A stretch of DNA of 18,420 nucleotides from an uncultured Oscillospiraceae bacterium (GTDB taxonomy: Bacteria > Bacillota > Clostridia > Oscillospirales > Oscillospiraceae): contig CAKTEB010000044.1 in the NCBI GenBank assembly GCA_934546685.1, forward strand, positions 1 through 18,420, read 5' to 3'. The position numbers and the translations under genes were made by a program. This document shows, piece by piece, positions 14,105-18,420 of this stretch. Every line of letters starts with the position of its first letter. Within the stretch, counting starts at the first letter, position 1. The notes under the pieces were generated by a model. The model was not told where the DNA came from. It did no database searches and saw only the letters and a program-made list of their open reading frames with translations.

Positions 14105-14352
14105 CAGCCCCTGAAGGAATCCTGGCCGTTTTGCTGGGCCAGAGGGCAGAAGGCACAGGGGGAATCGAGGCCCATGAGATATTCATAGCAGCACCGGCCC
14201 TCATAGGGGCCGCGATCCTGCCCGCCGAAGTGCTGCGCGGCAGCGTTGGCGTATAGCATGGCATAGCTGTCCCGATGGCTGACTTGGATCATCTGGTCGG
14301 AGCCGTTCAGCAGCTCCAGCATGGCGGCGTTCTTGTGCATCAAATCTCCCAT
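14101..14352 (-). pseudogene. N-terminal PAS-like fragment of the same histidine kinase
   Basis: This minus-strand frame starts at ATG 14352 or, with a better ribosome site (GGGAG), at ATG 14340. It encodes 83 residues or slightly fewer. The segment LNGSDQMIQVSHRDSYAMLYANAAA followed by CYEYLMGLDSPCAFCPL is typical of the PAS sensor part of clostridial hybrid kinases. It stops at 14101, and the kinase part continues in another frame. Normally about 100 residues separate FCPL from the coiled segment before the phosphoacceptor histidine; here about 20 remain. A deletion plus frame change is therefore likely around 14100-14150. It has its own promoter at 14440-14468. Read with the adjacent fragment, it is one broken gene. 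Confidence 0.7.
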
Positions 14353-14439
14353 TCTCTGTACGCCGCGGACTGCGGCTTTGTGTGTTGGCGAATTGGCGAT
14401 GGTGCAAGTTTTATATTCTATGGCTTCACTATGAATGCT

Positions 14440-14468
14440 ATTATGCCGGATTTTACAGGATCCTGCAA
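14440..14468 (-). promoter_or_regulatory. Promoter of the broken histidine kinase
   Basis: On the minus strand, TTGCAG (plus 14463-14468), a 17-base spacer and CATAAT (plus 14440-14445). The -35 overlaps the left arm of the inverted repeat at 14457-14497. Confidence 0.55.
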
Positions 14469-14497
14469 TAAATTTTTCTAAAAAATTCCCGGATCCT
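14457..14497. repeat. Inverted repeat between the kinase and PPC genes
   Basis: The outer arms are AGGATCC (14457-14463) and GGATCCT (14491-14497). The inner arms are AATTTTT (14471-14477) and AAAAATT (14481-14487). It lies downstream of the minus-strand PPC gene and overlaps the kinase -35, so it could be a terminator structure or an operator. Confidence 0.5.
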
Positions 14498-14503
14498 TGC
14501 GGG
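14480..14503 (-). terminator. Possible terminator of the PPC-domain gene
   Basis: On the minus strand, CCCG (plus 14500-14503) and CGGG (plus 14488-14491) flank a short loop, followed by AATTTTTT. The stem is short, but the T run is good and it begins only 8 bases after the stop codon at 14511. Confidence 0.4.
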
Positions 14504-14510
14504 TGTTTTC

Positions 14511-14930
14511 TTAGAAAGAGAACACATTTAGCCCGATGGACGGGTCAAAGCGCCGATCCACAGTGCCGCCGATGACCGTGATGACCATTTCACAGGTGGC
14601 GCTGATGACGGCGCGGTTCAGATGGCCGCCAAAGACGCGTCCCTGATCGTCCCCGGCGCTCATGTGGAGATGGGTGTAGAATTCCCCGTTCATGGTGTTG
14701 ATGGTGCCGGTTAGGGAAACGATCTCATAGTTCCCGGTGAAGGTGTTGGCGTAGTACTGCTGCTCTTCCACATGGAACACGCCCACGGTGAAGTCTCCCA
14801 CTGCGCCCAGGGCACTGACGGAGGCCAGCTGAATGTGCTCCTGGAGTGCCAAAGCCTTGACCTGCTCCAAAATCTCCTCCCCCCGGTCCATCCGGGCGAT
14901 GATGGTATTTTCAAATCTGCGATATTCCAT
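14511..14930 (-). CDS. PPC/DUF296 domain protein
   Basis: A 139-residue protein starting at ATG 14930 with AAGGAG about 9 bases upstream; a longer reading to 14990 crosses the promoter. It is a single PPC (plants and prokaryotes conserved)/DUF296 domain from end to end. After EILEQVKALALQEHIQLASV and ALGAVGDFTVGVF come the family's histidines, GEFYTHLHMS (His87, His89) and RVFGGHL (His103), which form a metal site in bacterial members. Plant relatives combine this domain with AT-hook DNA binding; bacterial single-domain proteins are poorly characterised, so a DNA-binding role is not established. It stands alone with its own promoter. The domain call is secure and the function open. Confidence 0.9.
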   Translation of the reverse strand: MEYRRFENTIIARMDRGEEILEQVKALALQEHIQLASVSALGAVGDFTVGVFHVEEQQYYANTFTGNYEIVSLTGTINTMNGEFYTHLHMSAGDDQGRVFGGHLNRAVISATCEMVITVIGGTVDRRFDPSIGLNVFSF

Positions 14931-14961
14931 AATGCTTTGCTCCTTGCTACGATATAAAAAT

Positions 14962-14990
14962 AGTATAGAGGAAATGGCGGTTGGATGCAA
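14962..14990 (-). promoter_or_regulatory. Promoter of the PPC-domain gene
   Basis: On the minus strand, TTGCAT (plus 14985-14990), a 17-base spacer and TATACT (plus 14962-14967), about 30 bases before the start codon. Confidence 0.7.
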
Positions 14991-15092
14991 TGATTTTTTC
15001 CCTCACAGCCCAAAACACCATGGGCCTTTGTATGCTCTGCACGAAAAATATGCCCTTCCTTCGTCCAAACCGCAGATTTTTTAGGAAACCCC

Positions 15093-15121
15093 TTGAAGCG
15101 TTTCGGTTTCTACATTACAAT
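15093..15121 (+). promoter_or_regulatory. Promoter of the tetR-GH2-permease operon
   Basis: TTGAAG (15093-15098), a 17-base spacer and TACAAT (15116-15121). Inverted GGAAAC-type half-sites flank and overlap it, which fits repression by the adjacent TetR protein. Confidence 0.75.
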
Positions 15122-15150
15122 GGAAACTAATATGACGAACCTAGTTTCCA
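15121..15150 (+). promoter_or_regulatory. Probable TetR operator
   Basis: TGGAAACTA (15121-15129) and TAGTTTCCA (15142-15150) are perfect inverted arms separated by 12 bases. They begin on the last base of the -10 and end just before the tetR ribosome binding site. A second, weaker pair (GGAAACC at 15084-15090 and GGTTTC at 15105-15110) brackets the -35. Position and symmetry suit autoregulation. Confidence 0.75.
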
Positions 15151-15162
15151 AGAGGTGAGACC

Positions 15163-15732
15163 ATGGAAGGAACAAAGGTGCTGCGGGCACGGATCCGGCA
15201 GGCGGCCCTGGTGCTCTATCAGAGGGAGGGGCTGAGATTTACCATGCAGCAGCTGGCAGAGGGCCTGCATATCAGCAAAAAGACTATTTACGGCCTCTAT
15301 GCCTCCAAGGAGGCGCTGCTGATCGACCTGGTAGACGACGCGTTTTTGCAGATCCACGCCAGAAAACGGACGCTGCTGGAGGGGCCCGGAACCATTCAAG
15401 AGAAGCTCCGGGCGGTGATCGTGGCCCTGCCGGAGGCCTACGGGGCTATGGATCTGCAAAAAATGGGGGAGCTGGAGGAGAAATATCCGGCGGTGGCCCA
15501 GCGGGTCAGATGGCAGCTGGAGACCGGCTGGGAGCCCACCCTGGAGCTGATGGAGCAGGCTATGGCGGAAGGGGTCATGCGGCGGGTATCGCTGCCGGTG
15601 CTCAGACAGATGATCTCCAGCTCCATTGAGGGCTTTTTGGGGAATCAGACCCGGGAGCAGCTGGGCCTTTCCTACCGGGAGACCCTGGACGAGATGATCT
15701 CGATTCTTATGGAGGGGGTGCTGGCGCGATGA
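15163..15732 (+). CDS. TetR-family transcriptional repressor
   Basis: A 189-residue one-component regulator. The N-terminal helix-turn-helix spans about 27-46 (TMQQLAEGLHISKKTIYGLY), followed by the typical SKEALL turn; the rest is a divergent helical ligand-binding domain. Start ATG 15163 follows AGAGGTGAG within 10 bases. Its stop overlaps the start of the GH2 gene by 4 bases (ATGA), so the two are co-translated. The inverted repeat in its promoter (15121-15150) is the likely operator. By analogy with other sugar operons it probably represses the operon until a glycoside or its product binds; the ligand is unknown. Confidence 0.92.
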   Translation: MEGTKVLRARIRQAALVLYQREGLRFTMQQLAEGLHISKKTIYGLYASKEALLIDLVDDAFLQIHARKRTLLEGPGTIQEKLRAVIVALPEAYGAMDLQKMGELEEKYPAVAQRVRWQLETGWEPTLELMEQAMAEGVMRRVSLPVLRQMISSSIEGFLGNQTREQLGLSYRETLDEMISILMEGVLAR

Positions 15733-18095
15733 AAGCATACAGCCTGTGTGACGGCTGGGAATTTACTGCCCAGTGGAGCGAGGAATTCCTGCGGGGGGAG
15801 GGCACGGCGGAGCCGGTGCGGCTGCCCCATACCTGTCGGGAGCTGCCCCTCCACTATGGGGATCCCAAGGACTACGAGATGGTCTGCGGTTACCGGCGAG
15901 GGCTGACCGTGCCGGAGAAGGCGGAGGCCCCGCGGCTGTTCCTGCGGTTTGACGGCGCGGCCCATCAGGCGAAGGTCTATGTGAATGGACAGCTGGCGGG
16001 AGCTCACCGGGGCGGCTACACGGCCTTCGCCCTGGAGATCACGGAGCTGGTGGATCGGAGCCGGGAGAATCAAATCACTGTGCGGCTGGACACCCGGGAG
16101 GATCCGGCGGTGCCGCCCTTTGGCTACGTCATCGACTACCTGACCTATGGAGGACTGTACCGGGAGGTGTGGCTGGAGACGGCGGAGCAATGCCGGATAA
16201 CGGATCTCTTTGTCCATACCCCCAGCCTCACCCAGGCGGCGGTGGAGGTGACGCTGGAGCAGCCGGAGCGGGTGAAATATCTCAGGCTCCGCATTCTGGA
16301 TGGCCAGGAGCAGGTACAGAAGGAGCTGCTCCTGGAGCCGCAGCTCCAGGTAAAGACCGTTATGGAGCTGCCCCACGCGGAGCCATGGACTGCGGAAACG
16401 CCCAACCTCTATGGTCTCCAGGCGGAGCTGCTGGACGGGGCGGGGCAGGTGCTGGACGGTCGGGAAACGAAATTCGGCTTCCGGACGGCGGAGTTCCGGG
16501 CAGAGGGCTTCTTCCTGAATGGGAAAAAGACCTTTCTGCGGGGGCTGAACCGGCACCAGAGTTTCCCCTATATCGGCTATGCTGCCCCGGAAAGCCTCCA
16601 GCGGGAGGACGCACGGATCCTCAAGGAGGAGCTGGGCTGCAACGCCGTCCGCACCAGCCACTATCCCCAGAGCCAGCACTTCCTGGATGCCTGCGATGAG
16701 CTGGGGCTGCTGGTATTTACGGAGCTGCCCGGATGGCAGCACATTGGAGATGAGGCGTGGAAGGAGCTGGCATGTGACATGCTCCGGGAGCTGATCCTTC
16801 AATACCGGAATCATCCAAGTATTATCCTCTGGGGCGTGCGAATCAATGAAAGCGTGGACGATGATGCTTTTTACACACGAACCAATGAGGTCGCCCACAG
16901 CCTGGATCCCAGCCGGGCCACCTCAGGGGTGCGTTACCTGGAAAAGAGCCGCCTGCTGGAGGACGTCTACGCCTACAATGACTTCTCTCACAACGGCACA
17001 AATCCCGGCGCAAAGAAAAAGAAGGATGTGAGCCCGGATCAAAATAAGGCGCTGCTGATCTCTGAGTGCAACGGCCATATGTATCCCACCAAATCCTTTG
17101 ATGACGGCCCGCACCGGCAGGAGCACGCGCTGCGCCATGCCCGGGTGCTGGATGCGGCCTATGGCAGCGGGGAACATGCGGGCTGCTTCGGCTGGTGCAT
17201 GTTCGACTATGCCACCCACAAGGATTTCGGCTCCGGGGATCGGATCTGCTACCACGGCGTAATGGACAGCTTCCGGAACCCCAAGCTGGCGGCGGGGGTC
17301 TACGCCTCCCAGGGGGAGCAGGCTCCGGTGCTGGAGGTGGGCTCCGGCATGGACATCGGCGACTATCCGGCGGGGCAGATCGGCACGGTCTATGTGTTTA
17401 CCAATGCGGATACCGTGGAGCTCTATAAAAACAACGCTTATGTGACGGCACTGAAAAAGAGCCCCTGGGATCACCTGCCTCATCCGCCCCTGACGGTGGA
17501 GGACACCATCGGACAGCTGCTGGAGAGCCAGGAGGGCTATGACAAGCGAAAGGCTGAAAATCTTCGGGACTGCCTGCTGGCAGCGGGGAAATACGGCATG
17601 GCCGGGCTGCCGCTCCGCTATAAGCTGAAATTCGCCTGGTGCATGGTTCGGTATAAAATGAGCTTTGACGACGGCGTGAAGCTCTACGGCAAGTATGTGG
17701 GCAACTGGGGCGGCGAGGCCACCCGCTGGCGCTTTGACGCAAAGAAGGATGGAGCGGTCGTTGCCTCCCGGACTCTGTGCCCCAGCCGGGGGCTTCACCT
17801 GGAGCTGCGGCCATCGGCGCTGGAGCTCCGGGAGGGGGACACCTACGATATGGCGGCGGTGCGGATCCGGGTACTGGACGAAAACGGAAACGTGGCTCCC
17901 TATGCCCAGATGCCCCTGACCCTTCAGCTGGAGGGGCCGGCGGAACTGGCAGGCCCCAAAACGACGGTGGCCGAGGGCGGCATGACCGGCACTTATGTCA
18001 GAACGGCGGGGGAATCGGGCACGGCCCGTCTCACTGTCAGCGGCCCCCGGTGCGGGGCGGAGACCATCACATTCACCGTGATCGGGAAGGAGTAA
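15729..18095 (+). CDS. Glycoside hydrolase family 2 (beta-galactosidase-like)
   Basis: A 788-residue enzyme with no signal peptide, so probably cytoplasmic. The order is a sugar-binding jelly-roll domain (about 1-155; LFLRFDGAAHQAKVYVNG), an Ig-like domain (about 155-250), the TIM barrel (about 255-560) and a C-terminal Ig-like domain (about 700-788). The acid/base is Glu374 in LWGVRINES; the nucleophile is Glu446 in LISECNGHMYP. NRHQ (near 274) is a usual GH2 substrate-site motif. It retains the bond configuration, as the family does. The region where beta-glucuronidases carry their NxK carboxylate motif reads GDRICYHG, so I favour a beta-galactosidase-like or related activity over glucuronidase. 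GGAGGGGG (15711-15718) is the ribosome site. The permease start follows 6 bases after the stop. Confidence 0.93.
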   Translation: MKAYSLCDGWEFTAQWSEEFLRGEGTAEPVRLPHTCRELPLHYGDPKDYEMVCGYRRGLTVPEKAEAPRLFLRFDGAAHQAKVYVNGQLAGAHRGGYTAFALEITELVDRSRENQITVRLDTREDPAVPPFGYVIDYLTYGGLYREVWLETAEQCRITDLFVHTPSLTQAAVEVTLEQPERVKYLRLRILDGQEQVQKELLLEPQLQVKTVMELPHAEPWTAETPNLYGLQAELLDGAGQVLDGRETKFGFRTAEFRAEGFFLNGKKTFLRGLNRHQSFPYIGYAAPESLQREDARILKEELGCNAVRTSHYPQSQHFLDACDELGLLVFTELPGWQHIGDEAWKELACDMLRELILQYRNHPSIILWGVRINESVDDDAFYTRTNEVAHSLDPSRATSGVRYLEKSRLLEDVYAYNDFSHNGTNPGAKKKKDVSPDQNKALLISECNGHMYPTKSFDDGPHRQEHALRHARVLDAAYGSGEHAGCFGWCMFDYATHKDFGSGDRICYHGVMDSFRNPKLAAGVYASQGEQAPVLEVGSGMDIGDYPAGQIGTVYVFTNADTVELYKNNAYVTALKKSPWDHLPHPPLTVEDTIGQLLESQEGYDKRKAENLRDCLLAAGKYGMAGLPLRYKLKFAWCMVRYKMSFDDGVKLYGKYVGNWGGEATRWRFDAKKDGAVVASRTLCPSRGLHLELRPSALELREGDTYDMAAVRIRVLDENGNVAPYAQMPLTLQLEGPAELAGPKTTVAEGGMTGTYVRTAGESGTARLTVSGPRCGAETITFTVIGKE

Positions 18096-18101
18096 GAGAA
18101 C

Positions 18102-18420
18102 ATGGAATTGACTGCAAGGCAAAAGGCGGCCTACGGCATCGGCGCCGTAGGCAAGGACATGGTGTACGCCCTGTCTGCCTCCTATGTGATGTTTTACTAT
18201 CAGGACGTATTGGGGCTGTCCGCCACCTTTGTGGGGCTGATCCTGATGATCGCCCGGATCTTTGACGCCTTCAACGACCCCTTTATGGGGGTGCTGGTGG
18301 CAAAGACCCGTACCCGCTGGGGAAAATTCCGGCCCTGGATCTTCTCCGGTACCGTGCTTAACGCCGTGGTGCTCTATGCGCTGTTTGCGGCTCCGGTGCT
18401 GGAGGGCGCGGGGCTGATGG
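18102..18420 (+). CDS. GPH-family sugar:cation symporter (3' partial)
   Basis: The gene starts at ATG 18102, with AAGGAG at 18087-18092, and runs off the right edge (106 codons visible). MELTARQKAAYGIGAVGKDM is followed by helices with YVMFYYQDVLGLSATFVGL. The family signature DAFNDPFMGVLVAKTRTRWG, then KFRPW, is diagnostic of the glycoside-pentoside-hexuronide (MelB/GusB/LacS-like) transporters. These import a glycoside with Na+ or H+. Placed directly after the GH2 gene and under the TetR operator, it should import the substrate that the GH2 enzyme hydrolyses. The exact sugar is not readable. Confidence 0.92.
   Translation, partial: MELTARQKAAYGIGAVGKDMVYALSASYVMFYYQDVLGLSATFVGLILMIARIFDAFNDPFMGVLVAKTRTRWGKFRPWIFSGTVLNAVVLYALFAAPVLEGAGLM

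Noticed and set aside
15008..15025. GCCCA/TGGGC inverted repeat
   Set aside because: The stem is only 5 bp, with no T run and no gene ending there; likely chance.
15729..18095. GH2 enzyme as a beta-glucuronidase
   Set aside because: The NxK motif is not found at the usual position; the NPK further on aligns with a different conserved segment. The activity is left open.
16923..18122. A 399-residue minus-strand open frame within the GH2 gene
   Set aside because: It is antisense to catalytic parts of the GH2 enzyme and has no motif or start signal.
1..18420. CRISPR arrays, tRNA/rRNA genes, insertion sequences or phage genes
   Set aside because: I saw no regularly spaced repeats, no tRNA-like cloverleaf, no rRNA sequence, and no transposase or integrase motifs on either strand.

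Overview
The window reads as one chromosomal stretch of a GC-rich anaerobic Firmicute, most likely a gut clostridium of the Oscillospiraceae or Lachnospiraceae type. The reasons are strong AGGAGG ribosome binding sites, TATAAT-type promoters, rubrerythrin, and families common in gut Clostridia: a LuxR/MalT-like regulator, an ABC pair with a YgbA-type protein, and a GH2 enzyme with a GPH permease. The species cannot be named from sequence alone.

Layout. (1) 1-2409: a tightly overlapping operon of two ABC exporter half-transporters (the first cut by the window edge) and a cysteine-rich YgbA-like protein, closed by a strong terminator. (2) 2410-5059: a large LuxR-type ATPase regulator with two candidate promoters and a leader hairpin. 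(3) 5060-5517: a 458-base non-coding stretch that seems to hold a leftward small RNA with its own promoter and a 22-bp hairpin. (4) 5518-6060: rubrerythrin. (5) 6195-9005: a polyprenyl-phosphate-type GT2 glycosyltransferase facing a large multi-pass membrane protein, with a shared bidirectional terminator between them. (6) 9172-12230: a short UvrA paralogue lacking the UvrB-binding region, followed by a small P-loop kinase-like protein. (7) 12379-14352: a decayed block with a frameshifted flavodoxin-family gene, an aldo/keto reductase cut at its 3' end, and a facing sensor histidine kinase cut at its 3' end and broken internally. (8) 14511-14930: a PPC/DUF296 protein. (9) 15163-18420: a TetR regulator with a clear operator, a GH2 glycosidase and the start of a GPH sugar permease, which together form a glycoside uptake and hydrolysis operon.

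Two things stand out. The first is the probable unannotated small RNA on the minus strand at about 5185-5319: its G-U pairs make sense only on that strand. The second is an unusual density of lesions: a P-loop Gly-to-Val change, an in-frame loss of about four transmembrane helices, a one-base frameshift, an internally broken kinase, and a junction that removes the 3' ends of two convergent genes. These are either real decay and deletion or assembly errors; reads across the junctions would decide.
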